NCBI RefSeq assembly: GCF_900156875.1
Contig: NZ_LT707409.1
Coordinates: forward strand, 1,430,477-1,462,548
Reading direction: 5' to 3'
Length of the DNA: 32,072 nucleotides
Source of the DNA: Robertmurraya dakarensis
GTDB taxonomy: Bacteria; Bacillota; Bacilli; Bacillales; Cytobacillaceae
Shown: in pieces, positions 1-7,660 of the stretch
Layout of the letters: each line of letters opens with the position of its first letter
How positions within the stretch are numbered: position 1 is the first letter of the stretch
The notes under the pieces: generated by a model
What the model was told of the DNA's origin: nothing
Seen by the model: only the letters and a program-made list of their open reading frames with translations
Database searches by the model: none
Position numbers and translations under genes: made by a program

Positions 1-38
1 CTTCCGCCGCCAGTTATAATAACTGTTTGATTCTTCAT
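1..38 (-). CDS. short-chain dehydrogenase/reductase, N-terminus only (cut by window edge)
   Basis: Only the first 12 codons are present. Read from the ATG at 38 they give MKNQTVIITGGG, the start of a Rossmann-fold SDR: first beta strand followed by the TGxxxGxG dinucleotide-binding loop. A clear ribosome-binding site (GGAGGGG, 7 bases before the ATG) supports the start. It lies about 100 bases downstream of the MaoC gene in the same direction, so it is probably the next gene of the same cluster, although the strong hairpin at 76-128 separates them. An NAD(P)-dependent hydroxyacyl-CoA or alcohol dehydrogenase role would suit the context. The substrate cannot be judged from this fragment. Confidence 0.7.
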   Translation of the reverse strand, partial: MKNQTVIITGGG

Positions 39-75
39 AATATAACCCCTCCATTTATTTGAATTATCTAATTAT

Positions 76-128
76 TCTAACTATAGGGATGCCCGCCGTT
101 TTGGGCGGCGGGCATCCCTATAGTTAGA
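76..128. repeat. perfect 23-bp inverted repeat (GC-rich hairpin)
   Basis: Bases 76-98 and 106-128 are exact reverse complements around a 7-base loop (99-105). The core of the stem (GGGATGCCCGCCG) is far more GC-rich than the flanks, and the outer part is AT-rich. On the minus strand the 3' side is followed by AATAATTAG, not a U tract, so it is not a standard intrinsic terminator. It could act as a terminator or attenuator, an mRNA 3'-end stabiliser between the MaoC gene and the next SDR, or be a copy of a dispersed palindromic element. Confidence 0.8.
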
Positions 129-140
129 CTGCTATTTTGA

Positions 141-521
141 TTATTTTCTAATTTCGAAGTTACCTTTAACTTTGACTTCTCCAGCCTCGTTCACAGCTTC
201 TGCTTCACATACCCAGCGGTCTGCTGTTTCATCAACAACGCTGCCTCTTACTGTGATTTTTTCACCTGGTCTAGTCATCGCTCTGAAGCGGACATTAAAC
301 TTAGCAAGATCGTCTACTGAACACCATTCGCCAATTGCTTGACCAATGAATCCCATGATCATCATTCCATGTGCAATAACTCCGCCTAGGCCAGCTTCTT
401 CAGCATATGGAACAACTGTATGGATTTGATTGAAATCCCCAGAAGCGCCAGCATATTTTACTAGCTGTTGATGTGTTACTTCATCTTTTTGGATTGGTTC
501 GAATACATACCCTACATTCAT
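141..521 (-). CDS. MaoC-like (R)-specific enoyl-CoA hydratase, catalytic subunit
   Basis: This 126-residue protein has the single hot-dog fold length of a MaoC/(R)-hydratase domain. It carries the hydratase-2 signature: GDFNQIH at 29-34, with Asp29 and His34 as the expected catalytic pair, followed by the G-x-IAHG-MMIMG stretch (His51). It should add water to trans-2-enoyl-CoA to give (R)-3-hydroxyacyl-CoA. The ATG has an AGGAGG site 8 bases upstream that overlaps the stop region of the preceding gene (534-941). That gene encodes a hot-dog protein without catalytic residues, so the two probably form a heteromeric hydratase, as MaoC pairs do in steroid side-chain degradation (ChsH1-ChsH2). The family call is firm; the substrate is unknown. 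Confidence 0.85.
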   Translation of the reverse strand: MNVGYVFEPIQKDEVTHQQLVKYAGASGDFNQIHTVVPYAEEAGLGGVIAHGMMIMGFIGQAIGEWCSVDDLAKFNVRFRAMTRPGEKITVRGSVVDETADRWVCEAEAVNEAGEVKVKGNFEIRK

Positions 522-533
522 TTTTTTCGCCTC

Positions 534-941
534 CTAGTGTCTTTCGATTGTGGTTGAACGTGAAATTAATACAAGTTCGCCCTTTTCATTGTAAAATTCT
601 TTTTTTATGACAAAGAAATTCATAGCAGCTTTTGTATAAGCATTTTCAACAGATCCTTTGACTGTTAGGACATCGCCAGGATTGATTGTTCCTACATATT
701 CGTATTCCATTTCACCATGCAGGACCTTCTTCATATTAAGGTTTAATACAGCAGAAGTGTTTTGAGTTCCACCCCAGAAATCAATAACAGTTGGGAAAGT
801 TGGAGGAAGCTTTTCCCCTTTTAAATATTCTTCTTTTAAATCCCCAATTGCCAAAGCGAGCTCACGAGCTTTCACGCCTTCGACTTTAAATGTGTACGTT
901 TCTAATTGCATGCCAATTTTGTCTTGTAATGATGTACTCAC
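534..941 (-). CDS. MaoC N-terminal-like (FAS1-type dehydratase) hot-dog subunit
   Basis: About 135 residues resembling the N-terminal half of double hot-dog hydratases (MaoC_dehydrat_N/FAS1-like), with the PPTFPTVIDFWGG segment typical of that half. It lacks the Asp/His hydratase signature, so it is probably a partner that shapes the acyl-binding tunnel for the catalytic subunit at 141-521, which starts 12 bases after this stop. An in-frame GTG at 950 is possible, but it overlaps the ribosome-binding site. The GTG at 941 lies 8 bases after AAGGAG and is preferred, giving MSTSLQDK. The same two-gene arrangement is common beside thiolase/DUF35 genes, as it is here. Confidence 0.8.
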   Translation of the reverse strand: MSTSLQDKIGMQLETYTFKVEGVKARELALAIGDLKEEYLKGEKLPPTFPTVIDFWGGTQNTSAVLNLNMKKVLHGEMEYEYVGTINPGDVLTVKGSVENAYTKAAMNFFVIKKEFYNEKGELVLISRSTTIERH

Positions 942-972
942 TGGATTCACTCCTTTTTTAATTTTTTCTATA

Positions 973-2157
973 TTAAGATAATTCTTTCCCTACTACTGAT
1001 ACAAAGGAAACACATTGCATTGGTGTTCCGCCAAGGTTATGCGTTAACCCGATCTTCGGATTATCAAGCTGACGCTTGCCGGCTTTTCCTTGGAATTGAA
1101 GGTACATTTCATATAGCATTCTGAGACCGCTCGCACCGATTGGGTGTCCGAATGATTTTAATCCGCCATCAGGGTTAACAGGCAGCTGCCCAGTTAACTC
1201 GAACTTGCCATTCAAAACATCCTTCCAGCCTTGGCCGCGTTCACTGAAGCCTAAATCCTCATAGATAACCAATTCTGTTGGAGTGAAGCAGTCATGAACT
1301 TCAGCCATATGAATTTCCTTGCTAGGATCTTTAATACCAGCTTCTTTATAAGCAGCTTGAGATGCTGCAACGTTTTCTTTAATCATTGTAAAATCAAAGT
1401 CCTGACGTAAGCGTCCATCTCCAGGACCTGCAGCAATTGATAATGCTTTAACATACATTGGATCCTTACGGTATTTATGAGCATCTTCAGTACGAACGAT
1501 GATCGCTGCAGCTGCTCCATCCGCAACACCAGAACAGTCCATGATTCCAAGTGGCGCCGCAACTAATGGAGACTTATTAATAGTGTCCATAGAAACTTCA
1601 TTGCGGTATTGTGCTTTAGGATTTAATGAACCATTGTAATGGTTTTTATAAGCAATGCGAGATAAAACTTCTCTTCCTTGTTCCTCTGTTAAACCATATT
1701 TTTTATAATAAGCTGGTGCAAGGAATGAGAAGTTAGCAGGTGCTGAAATATTTGGTGCTGTTCCATCAGTTGGTACAGGTGGTCTCGTTAATCCGCTGTA
1801 CCCAGAATCCTTTAATTTTTCTACCCCTATTGCAAGTACCATGTCATAAGCACCTGAAGCGACTGCATAGCAGGCATTACGGAAAGCTTCTGACCCTGTA
1901 GCACACATGTTCTCAACTCTCGTTACTGGAATATATTGAGTCTTTAATGCACCTGAAAGTGTAATCCCTGCTAATCCAGATGCATACGTTCCTAACCATG
2001 CAGCTTCAACATCAGTCGGCTCAATTCCTGCATCATTAAAAGCTTCATAGGCAGCTTCTACTAACATATCGTCTACACTCTTGTCCCAATGTTCTGCAAA
2101 TCTTGTGCAGCCCATTCCAATAACGGCTACTTTATCACTAATTCCCTTTCTGCTCAT
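973..2157 (-). CDS. SCP2-type thiolase (acyl-CoA acetyltransferase/retro-aldolase family)
   Basis: This 394-residue thiolase-fold protein is of the SCP-x/SCP-2 type, not the classical type. The nucleophile is Cys85 in ENMCATGSE. The second motif is HDCF (288-291) in place of NEAF, GHP has His338, and the C-terminal motif is HNLGG (373-377) in place of CxG. This class cleaves 3-oxoacyl-CoAs, often with 2-methyl branches, and its relatives with DUF35 partners catalyse retro-aldol steps in sterol side-chain loss. The ATG at 2157 has GGAG 10 bases upstream. A GTG at 2166 is too close to the site. The start sits one base after the stop of the HMGCS-like/DUF35 gene, implying translational coupling and probably a physical complex. 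Confidence 0.88.
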   Translation of the reverse strand: MSRKGISDKVAVIGMGCTRFAEHWDKSVDDMLVEAAYEAFNDAGIEPTDVEAAWLGTYASGLAGITLSGALKTQYIPVTRVENMCATGSEAFRNACYAVASGAYDMVLAIGVEKLKDSGYSGLTRPPVPTDGTAPNISAPANFSFLAPAYYKKYGLTEEQGREVLSRIAYKNHYNGSLNPKAQYRNEVSMDTINKSPLVAAPLGIMDCSGVADGAAAAIIVRTEDAHKYRKDPMYVKALSIAAGPGDGRLRQDFDFTMIKENVAASQAAYKEAGIKDPSKEIHMAEVHDCFTPTELVIYEDLGFSERGQGWKDVLNGKFELTGQLPVNPDGGLKSFGHPIGASGLRMLYEMYLQFQGKAGKRQLDNPKIGLTHNLGGTPMQCVSFVSVVGKELS

Positions 2158-2158
2158 C

Positions 2159-3568
2159 TTAGACACTCTCCTTTTCCCTGATTGGCCGCGCTTTCCAGAA
2201 ATAGTTGCTGATGCCTCCAGCTTCGTATAGACGTCTGAATGTCATTTCAACATTCATGCCAATTTCGATTTCTTTTGGGCTGCAATCTGTTACTTCACAA
2301 ATGATTCGTCCGCCATTATCAAAATCTATTACCGCGACAATCGGTGGAGCCGGAGCAGCTGCAAGATGATCCAAAGTATAGGTCATAACTTTGGCAGATT
2401 GACCGACAAAGCGATAATCATCCATTTCATCCTTCGCTTGACACTGGGTACAAACCCGTTGCTTCGGAAATTGAGCTGTTCCACATTTGCGGCATTTTGA
2501 TCCAGTAAAGGAAAGATTTTGATCATATCCTCTATGCAATGCTGGTGCTGAAGGACGTTCTGTTGCTGGTCTTCTTGGCGGTTCTGTTTTTAAGATATCT
2601 CTCCACTTTAAGTAATCACTGTACAGAAGTTTATCGCTTTTAATAGATAAGTATGTTTCAACGCCTTTTCTACTCTCAAGGCTGTTAATCGCATCAGTTA
2701 CTTCAAAAAGAATAAAGTCTAATCCTTCAGCGAAATCAATCACTAATAACTGGTCTCCTGGCTTCGCAGATTCTAATGCAGAAATCAGCATCATTGGTGC
2801 ATGAGCAGTTCCTGTATCTCCGACGAAATCAAAGAGTGGATTTTGTATTTGATCCTTGCCAAAACCAAGAGCTCCCGCTGCTTGTGTATGAGCACGGTTA
2901 CCAGGTCCGGAAATAATCACTTTTGCAATCGAATCAGGTGTGCGATCATTTTTTTCTAAAAACGGTGTAATCGCTTCCCTAACTTGCTTTAAAAATACGG
3001 TAGAACCAAGACGTTCTTCCCAGTTTTGTGTAAAATCATCGCGTTGGCTGCGCCATTGGCTGACAATTTCCCCTTGCATTGTTCCAGAATCGACGATTTT
3101 TGCAACCACATCGTCACCGCTTCCAACAAGAAGGGAAGCAGCTCCGTCGCCAAACCAAAGTTCGTTCTGGCCTGTTGGCGCACCAATTCGGCAATCTGCA
3201 GCAATTACCAGAGTTTTTTCTTGAGCTTGTGCAGCCAAAATGGAAGATGTTCCACTTTTAAGAGATGCGTTTGCTTCAATTCCGCGTACGTTTTTGTTAA
3301 GTCCTAAAGCGGTTGCAATCGTTGCCATGGAACCTTTCTCTTGATAAGGTTCACTTGTCGTTGCGAAGTAAACTGCGTCTACCTCACTTGGGTTAACTCC
3401 ATTCAAACAATCAATTGCTGCTTCTACTCCCATTGATACGCTGTCTTCATCATAACCAGCAATCGCTTTCTCTCCACCAAGACCACGCTTACCATAAAAC
3501 TCAGCAATCTTGCTTCGCTGAAGGCGATTATACGGGATATATGCGCCGTATGAAATGATTCCTTTCAT
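2159..3568 (-). CDS. HMG-CoA-synthase-like domain fused to DUF35 (zinc ribbon + OB fold), active site apparently degenerate
   Basis: A 469-residue fusion. Residues 1-310 have the thiolase-like fold of archaeal-type HMG-CoA synthases, seen in TSEPYQEKG near 71-79 and in FGDGAASLL and DFVGDTGTAHAP. Residues 350-465 are DUF35: a zinc ribbon with Cys359, Cys362, Cys373 and Cys376 (CxxC-x10-CxxC), then an OB fold. In archaea a DUF35 protein bridges thiolase and HMG-CoA synthase and shares the CoA site, and here a thiolase follows immediately. The strand that should carry the nucleophile reads NASLKSGTSS (100-109) with no Cys. The usual FHxP histidine region reads ISGPGNR. It may therefore be a scaffold or a changed enzyme. 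Good ribosome-binding site (GGAG, 7 bases from the ATG). Confidence 0.85.
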   Translation of the reverse strand: MKGIISYGAYIPYNRLQRSKIAEFYGKRGLGGEKAIAGYDEDSVSMGVEAAIDCLNGVNPSEVDAVYFATTSEPYQEKGSMATIATALGLNKNVRGIEANASLKSGTSSILAAQAQEKTLVIAADCRIGAPTGQNELWFGDGAASLLVGSGDDVVAKIVDSGTMQGEIVSQWRSQRDDFTQNWEERLGSTVFLKQVREAITPFLEKNDRTPDSIAKVIISGPGNRAHTQAAGALGFGKDQIQNPLFDFVGDTGTAHAPMMLISALESAKPGDQLLVIDFAEGLDFILFEVTDAINSLESRKGVETYLSIKSDKLLYSDYLKWRDILKTEPPRRPATERPSAPALHRGYDQNLSFTGSKCRKCGTAQFPKQRVCTQCQAKDEMDDYRFVGQSAKVMTYTLDHLAAAPAPPIVAVIDFDNGGRIICEVTDCSPKEIEIGMNVEMTFRRLYEAGGISNYFWKARPIREKESV

Positions 3569-3658
3569 ATTCCTTCTCCTCTCAATTTACAATTACAAGT
3601 ATTTGAATTAAGAATAGATCTTAAAAACTTGTCCTTACCATTCTATTAGCAAAGAATA

Positions 3659-4831
3659 TTAGGCATTCACTGTTGGTGCATTTTTTAGATATTCTTTATG
3701 AAGCTGAGCAGCAATGATGTTCTTTTGAATTTCAGATGTTCCTTCATAGATTTTCGTGATTCTAGCATCACGGTAGTATCTTTCGATCGGGAACTCTCTG
3801 ATGTAGCCAATTCCGCCGTGAATTTGAACAGCTTTGTCGGCTATACGGTTATAAATCTCAGAACCTAGCAATTTAGCCATTGCCGCTTCTTTGATTACGT
3901 TCATGCCTTGGTCAACCATCCATGCAACACGGTATGTTACAGAACGTAATGTTTCAACATCTAGTGCGATCTCGGCTAAATAATGTTGAATAATTTGCTG
4001 TTCGAAAATTGGTTTTCCAAACTGCTCACGTTCATGTGCATATTTCACGGATAATTCTAATAATTTTTGACAAGAACCTAGGTTACGAGCAGCAAGTCCT
4101 GCACGTCCATTCGCAAGGATTTTCAATGCGTTAACATATCCTAAGCCTTCAACACCTAGAACGTTTTCGACTGGAACTTCACAATCTTCAAAGAAGATTT
4201 CAGATGAATGAGAACCGCGTAAGCCCATTTTTTCTTCTGTTTTTCCAACGACTAAACCTGGGAAGTTCTTTTCTACGATAAAAGAAGTGATTCCTTTTGC
4301 CCCTTTGCTTGGGTCTGTAACAGCCATGACAGTAAAGACATCGGCAATTGGACCGTTTGTAATATAATGCTTGGAACCATTAATAATGTATTTATCACCT
4401 TTACGGACAGCTTTTGTTTTAATTGCAACTGCATTTGAACCTGCACTTGGCTCAGTTAAGGCAAATGAACCGATTAAATCCCCTGCAGCCATTCCTGGTA
4501 AGTACTTTTGCTTCTGTTCTTCGTTCCCCATTTCAACGATTCCTACAGAACCGATACCAGTATGAGCTCCGATAACGGTTGTGTAACCGTTTGATGTACG
4601 GCCGATTTCTTCATAAAGGGCACATTTTCCAACCATGTCAATTCCAAGACCGCCGTACTCAGCTGGGATACTAAGTCCAAATAAGCCCATTTCTTTACTC
4701 ATTTGCATAATGTTTTCAGGGATTCTATCTTCTCTCTCGATTTGGTCTGCAACCGGGTCTACCGTATTGTCGACAAAGTCGCGAATCGTTTTCTTCATTT
4801 CAACTAATTCTTCTGATAATTTGAAATCCAT
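3659..4831 (-). CDS. acyl-CoA dehydrogenase, canonical catalytic Glu
   Basis: Full-length 390-residue FAD-dependent acyl-CoA dehydrogenase, catalysing alpha,beta-dehydrogenation of an acyl-CoA with electrons passed to ETF. Visible motifs are the LTEPSAGSNA flavin/substrate loop near 140, the IHGGIGY helix, and the C-terminal KIYEGTSEIQ whose Glu363 is the usual catalytic base (short/medium-chain type). The helix-G position used by isovaleryl and long-chain enzymes is Arg here (NGRAGLA). The start has AAAGGAG 9 bases upstream. It follows the ligase gene by 36 bases and precedes the HMGCS-like fusion by 90, so it probably catalyses the first oxidation after CoA activation in this half of the cluster. 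Acyl specificity is not readable. Confidence 0.93.
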   Translation of the reverse strand: MDFKLSEELVEMKKTIRDFVDNTVDPVADQIEREDRIPENIMQMSKEMGLFGLSIPAEYGGLGIDMVGKCALYEEIGRTSNGYTTVIGAHTGIGSVGIVEMGNEEQKQKYLPGMAAGDLIGSFALTEPSAGSNAVAIKTKAVRKGDKYIINGSKHYITNGPIADVFTVMAVTDPSKGAKGITSFIVEKNFPGLVVGKTEEKMGLRGSHSSEIFFEDCEVPVENVLGVEGLGYVNALKILANGRAGLAARNLGSCQKLLELSVKYAHEREQFGKPIFEQQIIQHYLAEIALDVETLRSVTYRVAWMVDQGMNVIKEAAMAKLLGSEIYNRIADKAVQIHGGIGYIREFPIERYYRDARITKIYEGTSEIQKNIIAAQLHKEYLKNAPTVNA

Positions 4832-4867
4832 GTTGTAACACTCCTTTAAATAGTTAAGTCATTTATA

Positions 4868-6418
4868 TTAAGCATTTTGCTTTGATGAAAATTCTTCAAC
4901 TAGCTGCCGTCTTAAAATTTTTCCTACAATCGTTTTTGGCAGTTCTTCTCTGAATTCAATACCTCTAGGGATTTTATATCTTGCCATCTTGTCTTGACAC
5001 CAATCTAGCAATTCTTCTACTGTTAGGGTGGCTCCTGCTTTTAAAATAACAACCGCTAACAGCTTTTCTCCTAGATATGAATCAGGAACCCCAAACACAC
5101 ATGCCTCTGCTATCGCTGGATGCTGATAAAGTACTTCTTCTACTTCTGCAGGGTAGATATTCAATCCGCCTGCAATGACCATATCCTTTTTTCTTCCAAC
5201 AATATAGTAATAACCGTCCTCATCTTTTGTAGCAATGTCACCAGTGTAAAGCCAGCCGTCGCGAATGGCTTCCGCAGTTTCAACTGGTTTCTTCCAGTAT
5301 CCTTTCATAACCTGCGGACCTCTAATGATCAATTCACCGCTTTCACCGGTCGGCATCTCATCAATGCCATTCTCGATATCAACGATTTTCGCCTCTGTTC
5401 CAGGAATCGGCATACCCACACTGCCAATTTTTCTTACTCCGCCTAATGGAGTTCGATGAGTAGAAGTGGTTCCTTCAGATAGCCCATACCCTTCAAAAAT
5501 AAGAGCCCCTGTTTTTTGTTCTAATTCCTTGATGACTTCTACCGGAAGTGGAGCCGATCCAGAAAGACAAATCTTAAAGCATGATAAATCATATTGTGCT
5601 AATTCAGGATGATTCAATATGGCGATATACATAGTCGGTGAACCCAGGAAGTAAGTTGGTCTGTATTTTGCAACCAGTCCGAGTACTTTGGTTGCGTCGA
5701 ATTTCTCCAAAATGATATATGTAGCTGCATTCAACACCGTGTAATTCATATTTGTCATCGCCATCGCATGGGTTAGCGGAGCAACTCCTAAAATTCTCTC
5801 TGATGCTTTTTCAATTACACTAGCAAAAACACTTCCCATTTGATGGATATTTGAGAGAATATTAAAATGCGTTAGCATCGCACCTTTTGATCTGCCTGTT
5901 GTACCGCCCGTATACTGAAGAACGGCTACATCTTCTTTTGCATCAATCTCAATAACTGGCAGCTCTGTTACCATCTTCATGGATATCAGCTGGTTTTGGT
6001 CCTTTTCGTCTTTTGTAAAAATGACATTAATATTGGCAAATTGATCAATCTTACTGAATTTTTCCGCTTGATGCGGGTGGCAGACAAACCATTTAGGTGA
6101 GGCATCGTCAATGATGTATTCTAGTTCAGACGTTTGATACAAAGGATTCACTTGAACAACCGTTCCACCTAAACGCTGAGCTGCATAATAGGAAATGACA
6201 TAGTCAACTCCATTCGGCAGCATTAGACCAATTCGGTCACCTTTTTGAAAGCCTTTACTAAATAGGACGGATGCGAACGCATCGACCGTATCCTTCAATT
6301 GCTGATAGGTTAACTGGATTGAACCGTCAATGACAGCAAGATGATCATGATGTTCCTTGGCGGTTGTTTCTAACAATCTATAAATAGAGCTACGTGATAA
6401 ATATTCAAAATCGATCAC
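4868..6418 (-). CDS. AMP-forming acyl-CoA ligase (fatty-acid/aryl-CoA synthetase family)
   Basis: A 516-residue ANL-superfamily enzyme that activates a carboxylic acid to acyl-AMP and then acyl-CoA. Motifs: P-loop YTGGTTGRSKG (169-179), GYGLSEGTT, the hinge region YTGDIATKDEDGYY then GRKKDMVIAGG, and the C-terminal catalytic Lys500 in IVGKILRR. The GTG start at 6418 is supported by AAAGGAGG 7 bases upstream. It starts 15 bases after the stop of the AMACR-like gene (6434-7537), a spacing that suggests linked function: activation and stereochemical correction of the same branched acid. It differs clearly from the paralogous pair at 19397 and 28520. Substrate unknown. Confidence 0.92.
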   Translation of the reverse strand: MIDFEYLSRSSIYRLLETTAKEHHDHLAVIDGSIQLTYQQLKDTVDAFASVLFSKGFQKGDRIGLMLPNGVDYVISYYAAQRLGGTVVQVNPLYQTSELEYIIDDASPKWFVCHPHQAEKFSKIDQFANINVIFTKDEKDQNQLISMKMVTELPVIEIDAKEDVAVLQYTGGTTGRSKGAMLTHFNILSNIHQMGSVFASVIEKASERILGVAPLTHAMAMTNMNYTVLNAATYIILEKFDATKVLGLVAKYRPTYFLGSPTMYIAILNHPELAQYDLSCFKICLSGSAPLPVEVIKELEQKTGALIFEGYGLSEGTTSTHRTPLGGVRKIGSVGMPIPGTEAKIVDIENGIDEMPTGESGELIIRGPQVMKGYWKKPVETAEAIRDGWLYTGDIATKDEDGYYYIVGRKKDMVIAGGLNIYPAEVEEVLYQHPAIAEACVFGVPDSYLGEKLLAVVILKAGATLTVEELLDWCQDKMARYKIPRGIEFREELPKTIVGKILRRQLVEEFSSKQNA

Positions 6419-6433
6419 TGTTTTTCCTCCTTT

Positions 6434-7537
6434 CTAATAGACTTTATTTTCATATTTTTCTTTAAATTCTACAGTGTGCTGTCCAAGTCCAGGTGGTACA
6501 CTGTGTGTTTTAATATCCTGAGCTGGTGAGAATCTAGTAGATATTTGGCGGATCCCATCTTTTTCGACAATCATTTCACGTTCTGTAAATAATGGCTGCT
6601 GGTGTACTTCGCTAGTTTCAAGTACAGGTGCTAAACAGCAATCTACTTCCTGCGCGAACTTCGTCCATTCCTCAAGGGTTCTGCTGGAAAACATATCTTT
6701 CAATTCTTCAAAAACAGGATTATTCGGCTCAGCCAAGGAGAAATGGTCTGGGATCCAGCTTAATTTATTTAAAGCTGTGCATAAATTCGTCCAAAACTTT
6801 GGCTCCAAAGCTCCTAAACTAACATATCTTCCATCTTTTGTTTCATAGATGTAATAACACACATGCTTATTATTCAATCTCGGTATTCCGTGTTCTTCTC
6901 CCGTTATGCTTTCATGTACAACATGATTGGACATTAACGAAAGCAACGTATCCGTAATCGATAGATCAATATAAGAACCTTCACCCGTACGCAGTTTTTT
7001 CACCAATGCAGCTAGAATTGCTTCTGAAGCTGAAATACCTCCAACAAAATCTGCAATCGTTGTACTTGGCTGCACAGGACGACCAGTTTGATCCTTAAAT
7101 TGTGCCAATGTTCCACTCCAAGACAAGTAATTGATATCATGTCCTCCTAATTGGCTTAACGGGCCGGTTTGACCATAACCTGACAGAGAGCAATAAATAA
7201 TATCTTCCTTGACTTTGATAACATCTTCATAAGAGATTCCCAGCCGGGCGACGACTCCAGGGCGAAATCCTTCGAGCACAACATCCGCATCGCGAATTAA
7301 GTTTAATGCGATTTGTCTGTCATCTTCTTCTTTTAAATTCAAGACGATGCTTTTTTTATTACGGTTTTGGGTATTAAAAACTAATCCATCGCCTTTTTTA
7401 TTAGTGGAAGGCCGCGATGGGTCTCCTTGAGGAGATTCCACTTTAATGACTTCGGCACCCATATCCACTAATCTTAACGTTGCATGCGGACCAGGTAGAT
7501 ATTGGGAAAAATCAAGTATACGAATTCCTTCAAGCAC
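6434..7537 (-). CDS. alpha-methylacyl-CoA racemase-like protein (CaiB/BaiF family)
   Basis: A 367-residue CaiB/BaiF-fold protein. It has the three residues used by alpha-methylacyl-CoA racemase: His133 in GHDINY, Asp163 in IADFVGG and Glu245 in GALEPKFW. Spacings are 30 and 82 residues, close to those in human and mycobacterial AMACR/MCR as I recall them (30 and 85). True formyl-CoA-type transferases keep the Asp but not the GHDINY His. It should therefore epimerise 2-methylacyl-CoA so that a stereospecific dehydrogenase can act, although CoA transfer cannot be excluded. The GTG start has only a modest GGGGA site. It lies between the MFE-2-like SDR and the ligase. Confidence 0.82.
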   Translation of the reverse strand: MLEGIRILDFSQYLPGPHATLRLVDMGAEVIKVESPQGDPSRPSTNKKGDGLVFNTQNRNKKSIVLNLKEEDDRQIALNLIRDADVVLEGFRPGVVARLGISYEDVIKVKEDIIYCSLSGYGQTGPLSQLGGHDINYLSWSGTLAQFKDQTGRPVQPSTTIADFVGGISASEAILAALVKKLRTGEGSYIDLSITDTLLSLMSNHVVHESITGEEHGIPRLNNKHVCYYIYETKDGRYVSLGALEPKFWTNLCTALNKLSWIPDHFSLAEPNNPVFEELKDMFSSRTLEEWTKFAQEVDCCLAPVLETSEVHQQPLFTEREMIVEKDGIRQISTRFSPAQDIKTHSVPPGLGQHTVEFKEKYENKVY

Positions 7538-7604
7538 AAAGCATTCCCCATTTCTGACTTTCTAATATTCTGTACATGCAGCAACTAAGGCTCCATTAAA
7601 TGTG

Positions 7605-7641
7605 TATATAAGCAATCAGTCATGAACTGATTGCTTATATA
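7605..7641 (-). terminator. 16-bp perfect hairpin after the MFE-2-like SDR gene
   Basis: Arms 7605-7620 and 7626-7641 are exact reverse complements with a 5-base loop. It lies 20 bases after the SDR stop on the minus strand. The distal side continues as CACATTTAATGG rather than a run of T, so termination may be partial. It could alternatively be a processing or stabilising stem between the SDR and AMACR-like genes. Confidence 0.5.
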
Positions 7642-7660
7642 GCGAGATTATTAATATCTA

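Noticed and set aside
2157-2166. Overlap of thiolase and HMGCS-like genes
   Set aside because: The overlap depends on a GTG start two bases from the ribosome-binding site. With the better-spaced ATG at 2157 the genes are separated by one base.
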